A DNA stretch of 64,000 bases, from positions 1,931,493 to 1,995,492 of the forward strand of contig CM046351.1 of assembly GCA_025403435.1 (NCBI GenBank). Direction: 5' to 3'. Numbering within the stretch: position 1 is the stretch's first letter; every line of letters starts with the position of its first letter. Positions 33,658 through 47,951 of the stretch are shown here, in pieces. The notes beneath the pieces are model-generated. The model did not search any database and was not told the origin of the DNA. It saw nothing but the letters and a program-made list of their open reading frames with translations. This DNA comes from Artocarpus heterophyllus (taxonomy: Eukaryota > Streptophyta > Magnoliopsida > Rosales > Moraceae). The position numbers and the translations under genes were made by a program.

Positions 33658-36600
33658 TGTCACAACCCGTCTTTTTAGGCTGTGATAAAACTTTTTCTTA
33701 CTTACTTTAGGGCAAAAATTTAGGAATTTTTTTTTCTTTTTAATAAATACTGCACATATACTGGTTTAACAACTTTGAAATACAAACTTATACTTGTGTT
33801 TACTTAATCATCCTTCTTTTACAATATAGCTTATCAAACATTACTTTCAAAATATCTTAAAACACCATACAACGGAAAACATACTGTGGCAGAAACCATA
33901 CCCAGTCTGTACACATCATCCGTCTGCCAGCTCATCATTACGATTCATTCTGACCTTTTCGTCAGAATACCTACAGCATAAAAAACTTAATGAGCTAAAG
34001 CCTAGTAAGTCCCATATAAACCCACATACACATTCAATAAAATGCATAATCTCATTATGCTTTCTTATAATCCTTCTTTATCATTATCATTTCTTATCTT
34101 TAACTAGGGCCCAAGTGTTTGTACCATTGCGCACTTAGGTCTACGTAACACCGTGATCATCCTTTAATTCTTAAACTCCCCTTGAGTCAGGAGTCGATAC
34201 GACACTTTTCTTAACTTTTGGTGATTCGTTTACCAATTCACTTATTATGGTTATCATACCATGCATGAAGTGATAATCATATGTTATACGTAACATAAAT
34301 GCTCTTGTACGACATAGTATACACAGATACATACTTTATATACACACTGGTACACATTAATATACGCACTGGTATGTAGCATAATGTACTCACAGGTATT
34401 TAACATAAAATATACACACTGGTACACATTAATATACGCACAAGTATATAACATAATGTACTCATAGGTACTTAACATAAAATATACACACTGGTATACA
34501 TTAATATACGCACAGGTATATATAGTATATATAGCATAATGTACTCACAGGTACTTAACATAAAATATATACACTGGTACACATTAATATACGCACAGGT
34601 ATAAAGCATAATGTACTCACAGGTACTTAACATAAAAATATACACACTGGTATACATCATCATATACACTCAGGTATATGTCATTATATACTCTCAGGTA
34701 TATATATATATTCCATATACTCACAAGTATACCCTTTATTTTTTATAAATACTTATGTCATTACATACATACAAGTATACACCTGGATATACACACAGGT
34801 ATATATATACACATTTTGCACTCTAAGCCTACAATTTCATACTGTAGGTGGGATGGGTACTTACTTGATGCGAATGTCGGGCAACTTAACCTCGATTTCC
34901 CTTCTCCTAGACTCCTAGGATCCTGTTGGCCAATTACAAAGCCATTAGCCAAATTTTATTATGCTTCGATATAAAACATCCGTTGTTAATAAATTGAGCT
35001 GTATTACTATATACAACTCTAAAAACAACTAGTTTTTCTTATTTTTACTAACTTTACCCTATCATTTCTAACGAAGGGCGGGAACCTTTCTAGTCGTTTT
35101 CTTATCCCATTGAAAATATTTCAAAGCGGTTCGGGTTATTTGGACAAAAATGACGATTTTGCCCTTTGTTGGTCCACTAACCTATCCGAGCTTGATTTCG
35201 TTATTCTTATGAAAATAACCACATACTAATTTCAAAATAACACCCTAGTGGGTCAAATCTCTTTATTTCTCAATTATGTCCCATTTTCATAAAACTTTGC
35301 GGTTTAGTCCCTGAATTGAAAAATTTGACGATTTTGTCCCCGGGACTAAAATTTACTTCTTTGCATCAAAATTTCCTATTTTTCTCAAGGATCATTTTTG
35401 CTCAAAGTACCATATTCAAAATCCTTTGAGAAATGACATTTTTGCCCTTTTAAAAATTTTTCACAATTTTTGTAAATTCTTTGAGAAATCAAAATCTCAC
35501 AAACGACTGAGTTTTTTGATGAACCGTCTATTATGCCTAACAGTTTCATCGAGATCTACAACTTTCATGTTTTAAATTTTCCCAAAATCTCACTGTACAA
35601 GGGTGTTTTTGGCCTTTTTCAATTCTGTTGAGAGAAATCTTTTTCTTTCAATTTAGTCCCTATGGCATTTTTACAAAAATCCGTTTCAAACTTGCAATTC
35701 TACCCTTGCAGAAACCATTCCATGCCTTAATCAAAACATTCTCATGCTCAAACATCACTTTTATTAAAACTAACATTAGATTTACAAAAATAACACTTTT
35801 TGTAAAAATTACTATTTTGCACCATAAATCAAAATTTCACAACTCAAACATGCCATACTTCACATATGCATGAAATTTCAGCAAATACATGCTTAAGAAC
35901 CCACATGCGTTTGAAAGAATAGAAATCAAAATAAAATCCATAAAATTTCAAAACTTTCAAACTTTAAACTTACCAAAATAACACCCTTTTGGTTTCAAGC
36001 CTTCAAAATCCCTTTGAACTCCCTCCTAAGCTTCCTTTCCATACAAAAATACCATGCATTAATTTCTCTCTTCAACCCATGAAAAATCCCTTGAAAACTC
36101 ATTAAAAAGTTTAGGATTTTACCTTAAAACTTGTGGAAAATCCTTGTACTTGCTTATAAAACTTGTTTGGGATATTTTGGCAAATTTTGGGGGCTAAGAA
36201 ATTTTTTTAGAAGTCTTGGTTATGGCTGCCGGAGCTTGGAGCAAAAGAAAGGAAATGAAATTTTTTGATAACCATGCATTAAATGCTTCCTTATCACATT
36301 TGATGACTCATGGTCATCCATTAGACTACCCTAGGTGTCCTCATCTTATTGGGTCACATTGCATGGCTTGTTGGCCCAATAGAATTCAAGCAAATGTCCA
36401 CTTTATGGAATTAAAAATTTATACTGTGTAATTTTTCACCACACAGTATTTTTCCTATACTATCGTGGTCAAATCAGTGTAGTTTCTATCCTTAGACTGT
36501 ATAAAAATATTTAACTTACTTTTCGTTCACTTTTGGAGGCCAATCATAATATTTTTTGTATCTGCGTTTTCATTTAGCAGTATTCTTATACTGCTATGGC

Positions 36601-36949
36601 CTCCTTTCTACCCCCGGTTAGGGTTTGAATAACCCATATGTCCTATTTACATTCTAATCATCCATTCGTTTATATCACAATTTCACAATTAATTGTGACA
36701 TGAAATTCATTTTATGGATATTATGCACAAATTTCTGAGTCATCAAACTCATAAAATTTGTATTTTACAATATCCACCATTGCATTATATATGCCATAAA
36801 ATTTGCAATCAATGCCGCTCATTCATATTTTATTGTAATTTTTACAAAAATTACTATTTTTATAAAATTTCACATTTTTAAGAATAAATTCATTAATTAA
36901 ACCAAATTAAATATTAAGTTTCATTGATGACATTTCCTCGATCATTACA
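33658..36949 (-). mobile_element. Long solo LTR-like element, copy 2, opposite orientation
   Basis: It is bounded by TGTCACAACCCG and CATTACA with a perfect 5-bp duplication, ATACG (33653-33657, 36950-36954). Its plus strand resembles the minus strand of 30401-32913 and 50325-54193, best seen at its left end against the right ends of those copies. It is 3.3 kb with no gag-pol. It contains a minisatellite (34330-34700). The small ORF at 36216-36431 is not supported as a gene. Confidence 0.7.
34330..34700. repeat. Minisatellite of about 71-bp units
   Basis: About four to five tandem units are present. Each contains CATAATGTACTCACAGGTA, AACATAAAATATACACACTGG and TTAATATACGCACAGGTA. The ORFs across it are tyrosine-rich translations of the repeat and are not genes. 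Confidence 0.85.
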
Positions 36950-38087
36950 ATACGCTTGACAGTAATACTACAAAGATATCCTAAATGAAATTCTTAAAGA
37001 AATTAACAAGAATCATAATATCATGAAGAGTAGATAGTTTTGTTTTCTTTTCTACTTTTCAACAAAGTAGTTAATACGTATCCCGGACCACAAGTCAACC
37101 TTGGTTGCTTCTCTATCACGTAGAAATTGATGGAAGCGAGTGGAATACATTGTAACATGGTTTTCAATCTAGAAGTGCCTCCCCAGTTGGCTTCGACTAT
37201 TATTATTTCTAAAGACCAATATGGTTTAAAACAGTCATCTCAAGACAGAAAAACAAATTACATTAGCAATTGCAGTATAAGCTATATATGTTAAGTATGT
37301 GTATATACACATGTATATATAATATAAGAAGAAGATATCACAATTATTATGTGAAAAGAGTAATATACTTGAATTCAAATGAGGTTGGCACAATTAACCT
37401 ATAATTTATCTTTACCATAAGAACAACTAGTTTTTTGGGTTGGAATAAAGTGTTTTGAGGGCTAAGCCTTAGCCTAAATAACCCCTATTTTTCGTAAATG
37501 GTAAAACAAGATAATCTCGTATATATATACGCATATATATATATATATGCATGATGTATATATATATATATGCATGATGTACATATACGTATACATAAAC
37601 ATATACATATACATTTACATTTACATTTACGGTCACATACACGTATATGTAGGTTTTTTCATATCATGGGAACCTATGATTATAGAAGTAATTAAGTTTG
37701 TCACATAATGGGAACCAATGATTTAATATTTCTCCTAAGTCTAGTATTTGAAGAATAAAGGCAGTTTAGTTGGTTGTAAGTCTCTCCAACCATAAATTAT
37801 AAGTTCGAGTCACGCTAAACCCAAAAAAAATCCAGTATCCGTTGTACTAATTTTTTGTTTTTTGGTCCCCAAAAATAAGTCCACAGTCAAAGTCCTCTTC
37901 TAAACCAAAACCTCACCTTCTCGGTGCGTTACTCTTTTCACCACCGCTTCTTCCATTGAACTTCCTCTCACTAGTCTATATATCTCCATTTACATCCTCT
38001 ACTAAATATCCATAAATGCATACCTTATACAACTCGGCTATGTGATATATAGTCACCTTTATAATATATAGTTGTGACTGTATAGGA
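36950..38087. repeat. Duplicated MLO upstream block, copy B, and 5' flank of the right MLO gene
   Basis: From 36956 to about 37745 this matches 29736-30400. It holds TA/TG/CA microsatellites at about 37516-37640. The last 340 bp before the start codon at 38088 hold no other feature; a TATATATAG-like string near 38046 and ATAATATATAG near 38061 are possible TATA regions. Confidence 0.55.
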
Positions 38088-41000
38088 ATGGCTGGGGCAT
38101 CTAAAGGGCGATCTTTGGAGGAAACACCAACTTGGGCAGTGGCCATTGTGTGTTTTGTGCTGGTTTTGGTCTCCGTAATCATTGAGCATGTCATCCATTT
38201 GATAGGAAAGGTAAGCTTCATATTACTTCAATACAATAACTACTAGCCTAGAAAGCTATTTGGGTTTACTTAAAAGTTAATTTTAGGATCAATTATAAAA
38301 ATTCCTTCTGAATTATAGCATTTATAACAGTTTATCCTTTGAATTTCAAAACATAATATCCATACGCCTGAAGTATGAACCGTTAACAAAAATGACCCTT
38401 CTGTTAGAACTTTAACAAAAAAATCGACAGATGATTATAAAATTGAGGATATTTTGATAATTTTGGTTATAAAAAATAACTATAAAAATTAAAACTATAA
38501 TAAAAATAGTCTTTATTGATTCTTAAAAACAAAAAAAAAAATTAAAACTATGACACCATTTGAATCCTTCTTTTATATATGTACACCAAATTTTTTTTTC
38601 AAAGTTTTATTAATTTTTTCACACCTAAAAATTATTTTGAAATTTTAAAAGTTATATATACTAATAAAATGAAAAAGAATGCAACACAAATATATTCAAA
38701 ATAAAAGAAATTAACAAAAAATTTTCAAAGAGAAAAAACCTCTGATTATATTAATAAAATTTCTTTCAGATTTTTTAAGTTTCACTAGTATTTATACCTT
38801 TTTAAATTTCAAAAAACCTTTTCTGAATGTGAAAAAAATTAAATAAAGTTTCAAAGAAAATTTCAGTTTATCAAAAAAAGAGAAATCCAGATAGTAATAT
38901 GTTTTTAATTGATTTTTTTTTTTTGTTTTTAGTCATCAATAAAGACTATTTTTATTATAATTATAATTATAATTTTTATTTTTATAACTAAGATTACTAA
39001 AATACCTCTGATTTCAAAATTGTCTGTCAATTTGTTGTTAAAATTCTAACAGAATGACCATTTTGTTAACAATTCATACTTCAAGGGTAACAAATGTTAT
39101 GTTTTAAAGTTCAGAGATAAAGTGTTATAAAGGTTGTATTTAAGGGAAAAATTTTATAATTAATCCTTAATTTTATAAATACCCCCTAAACTATATACGG
39201 TAGTTCAACAACCCCGACCCTAAAAAGAGTTCGTTTCATTCAACGACCGTTTATAGTACAGACAACATAATGATGCGGCATGACTTAAAATTCATAAATG
39301 CCCCCTAAACTATTATTTAGAATTAACTTGCACCAGAATATTTGATTTGATACCAAGTTGCCTCCTGATTTAAAAAATGAAAAAAGAAAAGTGGAGAAGG
39401 GCAAGTTAAAACAAAATAAATAATTCAGAGGACGTTTTAAAAGAGTATTTTGAATGAACGTATATAATTAAGTAAATCAACCCTTTTTGAAATTCCAATG
39501 GCATGTTGAACTAGAGTACATCTTTCAGGGCATTTTTAAAATTAATCCTTTTTCGAATTGTGTTATTCATTAGAATTTTGCACTTTACAGTGGTTGGCAA
39601 AGAGACACAAACGAGCTTTATATGAAGCACTTGAAAAGATCAAATCAGGTATATATAATGTAGTATAGACATTGTAAGCAAATATTTGATCTGTTTCTTT
39701 CCATGTGACTAATAATCTTTGTATATTTATAATATCTGTCACAGAGCTTATGCTATTGGGGTTCATATCATTGCTCCTAACGGTTGGGCAAGGACCAATT
39801 TCAAAATTCTGCATACCAAAGGATGTGGGTGCTACTTGGCATCCATGCAATGAGAAGCAAGAGAGCAAATTATCCGACGACAAATGCGCTGCCAAGGCAT
39901 TTCCTACAAGATAATTCCATACTACAGCTGTTCAAATTCAATACCTTTTTCCTTGAGCGTATCATTAACCAATCATATATTCGCATGTCATCTTCAAAAC
40001 TTTTGCTTTTTTTTTTTCATAGGTCAAATATTTCCAATTGAAATATGGTTCAATATAGTATGGTGTTGAGATGTAACTTCTTTTTTTTCTCATGGGATAT
40101 CTTTGATTTTGAATAATGAATAATATTTTAAGATTTGGGACAATTTTTGGCAGGATAAAGTTCCATTTGTGTCAGCTTACGGCATTCACCAGCTCCATAT
40201 GTTCATATTTGTGCTTGCTGTCTTCCACGTGCTTTATTGCATAATCACCTGGGCTTTGAGCAGAACAAAGGTATCAAATCTGATAATTCTTTCTTCCTGT
40301 TTTTTCCTCACCAACATTTTGGATTAATTTGACCTCTATATACACATATTATATATATTTTTGATGGTAGATGAGAAAGTGGAAAGCATGGGAAAGGGAA
40401 ACTAGAACAACTGACTACCAGTTTTCCAATGGTAGGTTTCACCTATACGTAATTATGATCACTAACCACAGTCAATTTAGCACACTTTTTAAGTTTTTAT
40501 TTATTTATTTATTTTTTGACGTTGCTAAATTAGTTTTACATTATATTTTTTGCCAGTGAGGCATGCATGACGAAGTCCAAAACTGCATGTACTTGTATGT
40601 ATGTGTGTGCATGATATAGCAGTGTTTTCTCTTAGTAGACCTTGAAGTTAACTCACAATTTTCAACCATAATAAACCATATTCTAATCCGGACGTTTTTG
40701 GGATGAGTCGATCCGCCTCCATTTCTTGCTTTTGATGCTATATCGGGAGCAATTCCACGTATTGCTTTACGTATAACAGATAATGGATTAATTTCTATCC
40801 TTTTTTTTTAGCTTTTTCATGGCTCGAAAGATGGTTTAATAAATGCCCTCAAATATAATAATAACAATAATAAAAAGAAGATGATTACATATGGAGACTT
40901 ATATTAATGCAGTAGTTGTTATGAATTGATAACTGGAAGAAAACGGGGTTACTGTTAATCTTGTTGCAGACCCAGAGAGATTTAGATTGGCAAGGGACAC

Positions 41001-44000
41001 ATCTTTTGGAAGAAGGCATTTGAACTTCTGGAGCCATTCTCCTTTTCTCCTATGGACTGTGAGTGCTGAAAAATAAATATTATGAACTTTCATAACTCAG
41101 TTTCATTTTATTATTATCATAAACTTTTTATAGTGTAATTTAAAATTGCAAGTGTAATTGTATTTATAGACAAGACATTTTGTTTCATACCATCTGCAGG
41201 TTTGCTTCTTCAGACAATTCTTCAGATCTGTACCAAAGGTTGATTACTTGACCCTGCGCCACGGGTTTATTGTGGTAAGTCTCCTGCTCTACCAGCTAGT
41301 GGCGGAGCTAGAATATTTTGTCAGTGGAGGCCGTGAGAAAAAAAATAAGAAAGAATTTTTTTTTGTCTAGCAGGGGTATAAATAATTTTAATTATTGAGT
41401 GGGTGCACAACTGAATCTTTCCAAAAAATTAGACGTAAATTTAATAAATGGCACCGCCGCTTCTACTAGCGCAACTTAGAGCCTGTTCCTTCCCTAGGAT
41501 GGAAACTATTTTTCCTTGTTAAATCAGAATCTAATGCAGTAGGATTAAGAAAATAGTGTTTTACCTATCCACTCTGGACAGAAAATTCAAAATCCACCAA
41601 AGGAAAACCCCTCAAGGAGGAAAAACCCAATTAGGAGAGAACACTTGAAGTTCTAGTACTTCATTACTATTAACTAATAAGGGTATTTATAACTCTCTAG
41701 CAAAACAAGAACAAACACTCACTATAATAAACGATTATTAGACGAAAAACAATAATCTAATAACAGAATAAAGCTAAAATGTAAAAACTGCTATTATAGT
41801 TATGATCTCCTTATATCAGAATCATTCTTGTAATCAAGGGGGTTCAAATCATCTGCTTGGTCAGGCACATTTGGCCCCTCAGAGTCGCAACAAATTCAAC
41901 TTCCAACAGTACATCAAAAGATCACTTGAAGAAGACTTCAAAGTTGTGGTTGGGATCAGGTAAGAAAGTCACTAGCACCAAGTGCTTTCCTAAATCTTAT
42001 ACCTTTTATTTACCTTGACAAATTGGGAATTTTTTTTGTTTGAATATGTAGAGCCTTTATCATTTTTTTTGGCACAAATATATATTTTTTATAAGGATTT
42101 ACAGAATTATATTTAGTTGCAGTGGAACACAAAACTTCCTGATAGTTGACAACTCTTATCTTACTTTGCAGCCCCACAATTTGGTTCTTGGCAGTACTAC
42201 TTCTTCTATCTAATACCAATGGTAACATAGCAAATTTTTTTTCATATTCAATTACATCAAAATTCTTAACAATATTTGCTTGCCCATGTTTGCATAATGC
42301 TTAGACAAGCCTCTTAAAACACCTTTCTATATTCAGGCTGGAAATCTTATCTATGGCTACCATTTATCCCACTGATTGTAAGCACCATTTTCCAGTCATT
42401 CTTGGTTTGTTTTAGTCCAAGGTTTATGAAAGTGCAAGAGTCATAACAATAACAAATGGCCTGTAGATCATTTTGTTGGTAGGGACAAAGCTACAAGTGA
42501 TCATTACGACGATGGGATTGAGGATCCAAGAGAGGGGAGAGGTGTTTAAGGGGACCCCGCTGATTCAGCCAGGCGACAATCTCTTCTGGTTTGAGCGTCC
42601 GTGCCTCATTCTTTATCTCATCAACTTTGTTCTCTTTCAGGTTCTTCTCTATGCAACTCAAAAACTTCATATATGTTGAATATGTTTAATTTGTCAACTC
42701 TTAACTGTTTACTCAAATGCGTTTTTTCTGTTCCCACAGAATGCTTTTCAGCTTGCTTTCTTTGCATGGACTTGGGTAAGCGATTTGGTGATTAAGCTCT
42801 GTTGTTTGTTTGTTTGTGTTATTTAGATCCGTTTTCACTTGGGTAGGACACTTGCTTCCACACGTTCTTTTTTGCAGTACGAGTTTGGTTTAAAGTCTTG
42901 CTTCCATAACAAGTTAGAAGATGTCATAATCAGGATATCAATGGGGTAAGTTTATACAGGCAAATTACTAACACCTATTTATGTTGGTCAATGTGAAGTG
43001 CAGTATGCAACCTTGCATTCTTTGGAATTACAAAAGTGATTCCCTTATTGCCAATCCCTTAAAAATTTCACCCCTTGATATTGGATATGAGGGATTCTTT
43101 CAAAGGACTTTCCAAGCCAATTAAATAGTGTTAGAAAGTACATAGGATTAACAATCTGATAGTATATTTGACACGGTGGTTACAACTATTGATTAGAACT
43201 GTAAACACTATAGCACATGAGAGCTTTACACTGTAGCAACTTTGTTGCTTTTACTATTACATGTGAAAACTTTATATTGTTCCTAACTAAAAATTAGTTA
43301 GAACCAACAAATGCCAAACAGTCTATGAATCCATATCTATGTAACTACCAAAACAAAAAATAAAAATAAAAATAAATAACAACATAGATTGTTTTTGTCA
43401 CATTTGAGGATGCAAGATTGAGCATTGAATTTCACTTCAACCCAAAGAAAGAATTTTCGATGAAAATTTATGAAAATCCAATACTAAAAGTGAAAAAGAT
43501 GTGCAGGGTCCTAATTCAAATACTTTGCAGCTATGTGACTCTTCCTCTATATGCCTTAGTAACACAGGTGAGAGACAAACTAAATTGCCAGTCGCTGCAA
43601 ATTCTGTGAAAGGAATTCGTGACCCTTTTGTCTTTTAAACCAAAAACAGATGGGATCAAACATGAAACCCACAATCTTCAACGACAGAGTGGCAAATGCT
43701 CTAAGAAAGTGGCTCCAAAATGCAAGAAAGCATGGGAGGCAGACAAGGCAAACGGGTAGTTCTCCGGGCACTCCTCTGCGATCCACGTCCCCGGTTCATC
43801 TTCTTCGTCAATGTAAATGCAAGCAAGACACCAGTGGTCTCACATCACCAAGAATGTCCAACTTGAACAGGGACGATGCTCAACGAAGAAGCTTCCAACA
43901 AGATGCAGAACAGACCAAACACAGACCAGGATCAGTTCACAATCCGGTCGGCCGCCAGGATGAGCACGAAATCAACATTTGGTCGGCAGATTTTTCGTTT

Positions 44001-44045
44001 GACAAATCGTTGAGTTTCATAGAAGGACAGTTAGAGAGATCATAG
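38088..44045 (+). CDS. MLO-like seven-transmembrane protein, 15 exons, 531 residues
   Basis: This is a complete MLO-family membrane protein. Exons: 38088-38210, 39591-39648, 39745-39896, 40154-40270, 40371-40431, 40970-41058, 41200-41274, 41865-41959, 42172-42221, 42337-42377, 42467-42640, 42740-42775, 42878-42945, 43507-43567 and 43650-44045. They add up to 532 codons in one frame including the TAG stop. The N-terminus reads [20 protein letters not shown]. Conserved blocks include [14 protein letters not shown], paired Cys in the first extracellular loop ([13 protein letters not shown]), [45 protein letters not shown] and [14 protein letters not shown]. The C-terminal exon carries a basic amphipathic stretch, [16 protein letters not shown], in the place of the calmodulin-binding site. 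Eleven exon lengths equal those of the left MLO gene. The junction of exons 3 and 4 requires a GC donor at 39897 instead of GT; the frame supports it. Clade, and therefore role in mildew susceptibility or development, cannot be told from these motifs. Confidence 0.92.
38281..39174. mobile_element. Long-TIR foldback MITE in intron 1 of the right MLO gene
   Basis: The left end TTTTAGGATCAATTATAAAA and the right end (reverse complement AATTAAGGATTAATTATAAAA) continue as long imperfect inverted repeats. Both arms carry GTTATAAA-, CATACTTCAAG- and CTGTTAGAATTTTAACA-type motifs. About 890 bp, no protein. Confidence 0.6.
41291..41475. mobile_element. Small MITE in intron 7 of the right MLO gene
   Basis: It begins CTAGTGGCGGAGCTAGAAT and ends GCACCGCCGCTTCTACTAG, giving imperfect inverted ends of the CTAGTGGCGGAG type that is common in plant genomes. 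Confidence 0.5.
43160..43325. mobile_element. GTTTGGTA-type MITE in intron 13 of the right MLO gene
   Basis: It is related to 7909-8061: it shares GAGAGCTTTACACTGTAGC and ends with CAAATGCCAAACAGTC. It lies wholly within the intron between 42945 and 43507. Confidence 0.5.
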
Positions 44046-45557
44046 TTTTCGAGCTTTCTAGCTAAACTTGTTTGAAGTCAAGTTCTAAGTCCATGGAAAA
44101 GATTTCTCAGCATACATTGAAGTTCCTTTGGCAAATTTCAAACTGATCTTACAGATGAAAATGAGATAATATAGATTACATTCCATTCTATTAAAAACCA
44201 AGATCAACAACCTAAAACTATGCACTACTCTGAATTGCAACAAGGATTTTGCATGAAAAACCTCTCCCTCCCCTCTGCAAGGTAAACACCAACTAACATC
44301 ACCTAAAAATCTCATCTTCGGTTGCAAATTAAACTAAATTCCTTCTCGTCTTTGGTTATCATCTCAAATCGAATTATCTCATCTCCGCCACAGAATGTTG
44401 GACCCTATAATAATGACAATAATAATCGCATAAAGGTTCCATCTTGGGTTAATGACTTTTAGACTCAACAAAGTAGCACCAATCTATGCCTGTCTCATTC
44501 AACAAAATCACACACAACTAGACAGAACCACAGAGCAGAAGCTACAAATGTCAAGATGGGCTTAGAGCCTTGGACAAACTTGTTAAAAGTTCGAGTTCTC
44601 AATCGTAAGCTAATCTAATACGGGGGTGGCTAAGTCTTGTTTCTGAAAACAACAAAATTTCCCAATTGTCAGGATCATCCAACACAGGGGAGGCTTGACC
44701 TATAGATAAACTTGTGAGATCAACAATCTCTCAATTAGTCAATTATAAACTGATACAATACAGAGGCTTTTCACAATACTAGATATCGCTCTTTCCATTC
44801 AAAATCAAAGAAGACCATGAACCTAGAAGATACTGTGAGCCATTCTGAATTGCAAAAAAACCCTCTACCTCTCGTATGCAAGTTAGAAACACAAGTAATT
44901 AGTTATAGGGTGTTTGACAAGTCAGTAGGAACCAATTACAATGGGAGCTCAGTAAAAATAAGAACGTTCCTAAAGTGTAAAACTCTCCTATGTTTTAGTT
45001 TTTTTTTTTTTATCCAATTCCGCAGTTCCAACCGATTTGTGCGGAATTAAAGTTAGCCCTTGCACAAAACACCAAACTCCTAAAATCACATCTTCGGTTG
45101 TAATTTCCAAACAAATTGATACCTTTCCAGTATTGGACAATACAACTATAATCACCTAATACTCTCAAATCTTCGGATAAAATGTAAAAAGGAACGCTTA
45201 GTTTTCACTCTAGCAGAATACTGAAACGTAAAAAGAATGTCAACCTAAAACGTCTAATCTTTGGTTAGCATGAAAGAATAAAGCAAGCAAAATTAAAACC
45301 AATATATGCATCACCAACACAGCAACTGGTATATCAAATCAAACGAAATGATCTAAGAGCAAAATACTATCTTTATTCAACTAATTCATCACATCACACA
45401 AGATAAAACCGAAATTATGTAGAGCAAATAACTGTCTTTATCATAAAACGAAATAACTAGTTCCATTTTGGTTCACATTGAACCAAATTAAAAGAAAAGA
45501 TAAACTTTATTTTTTTCAGTTCCCTGAACCAAACCAACAGAAAGCATAGACTTTGTT
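44046..45557. other. Convergent 3' regions of MLO and polyubiquitin, with a MITE and a dispersed repeat
   Basis: The two genes converge here, so both 3' UTRs fall in this stretch. A block at about 44220-44345 (CTCTGAATTGCAA, ATCTTCGGTTG) recurs at about 44830-45115. The second copy is interrupted at about 44905-45055 by a MITE whose ends read GGGTGTTTGACAAG and GCGGAATTAAAG. No ORF is supported. Confidence 0.45.
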
Positions 45558-46949
<1,392 letters not shown>

Positions 46950-47047
46950 CTAAAAGAGAGAAAATGATTTTAGGGAGAGATTGAAGAGAGGTTTCTATGT
47001 TTTTCGATTTGCGAGGCGAATGTGAGGAAGGAAATGAAGAGGAGATG

Positions 47048-47057
47048 TTCATATAGG
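47048..47057 (-). promoter_or_regulatory. TATA-like box of the polyubiquitin gene
   Basis: On the minus strand it reads CCTATATGAA, about 114 bp before the ATG, leaving a leader of roughly 80-90 bases. Confidence 0.55.
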
Positions 47058-47146
47058 AATAGGGAGGCGGTGATGAGCGGTCAATATAGTCGGCGGAAAA
47101 TTATCGGACGGTCTAGAATTGTGTGTTCTTTGAGGAAAAGAAAAAG

Positions 47147-47158
47147 GAACTTTCTAGA
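47147..47158 (-). promoter_or_regulatory. Heat-shock-element-like motif upstream of polyubiquitin
   Basis: The minus strand reads TCTAGAAAGTTCC, alternating TCT/GAA/TTC units about 90 bp upstream of the TATA-like box. Polyubiquitin genes are commonly heat-inducible, so the placement makes sense. Confidence 0.45.
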
Positions 47159-47170
47159 TTTTTTCCTAAA

Positions 47171-47951
47171 GAGAAATTTCTGGTCCTGACTAGATGCAAT
47201 GAATTTCCGCATAATTATTCCATATGTTTATTTTACAGGTCTTAACGGTGTTAAAAATTGTTGATTAAAATTATTTCATTATAATATATACGAGTATTAT
47301 ATTATAAAATTTTTTTATTATTGTTGTAATATATAAATATTTTATATTATTTATAATTAAAAAATAATTTAAATTATTTTTGTTAAATATTATATTAATA
47401 ATTATTAAAAGAATTCAATTTTTTTAATGGGATTAAAAGATATTCTCAGGAAAAAATAACATTAATTTGGAACAATTACCAAAAAAAGATTTTTTTAGTA
47501 AAATAATAGAGAAATTAATTAATAAAAAAGAGAAAAATAAAGGAAAAAGCTTGTAGGAGAAACTATCAATCATTAAAAAAGAAAAAGAAAAGAAAAAAAG
47601 ACGCTTCCGATGAGACCTTAACCCACTTGACTCGCACAAGGAAGATAAGGTTGTTTATTTCTTTGACGAGGACTTGGTCAAGGATCATCGTGCAAGAAAA
47701 TAATAGCTTTGTTCACAAAAGGTTTAGAAATATTTTTACATTTTTTTTTTGAGTAAAAATTTTATAAATATTTTAGTATAAATTTTTAAGAAAATTTAAT
47801 TTTTTAAAAAATATATTTTTATTTATTTTAAAAATAATACCAAACGTCTCAATAATTGGCATTAAAAATATGAAAAACTACTTTAAAAGAAAAGAACATA
47901 GAAAGCGAAAATGTTTACGTAATAAAAGAAAAGGAACCCTATAAAAAAAAT
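47171..47951. other. Very AT-rich intergenic DNA
   Basis: No gene or clear element border recognised. Composition is low-complexity A and T. Confidence 0.5.

Noticed and set aside
34284..34669. Tyrosine-rich repetitive ORFs
   Set aside because: Direct translation of the 71-bp minisatellite.
36216..36431. 71-codon ORF starting MVMAAGAWSK
   Set aside because: Lies inside an LTR-like element, and no protein family is recognised.
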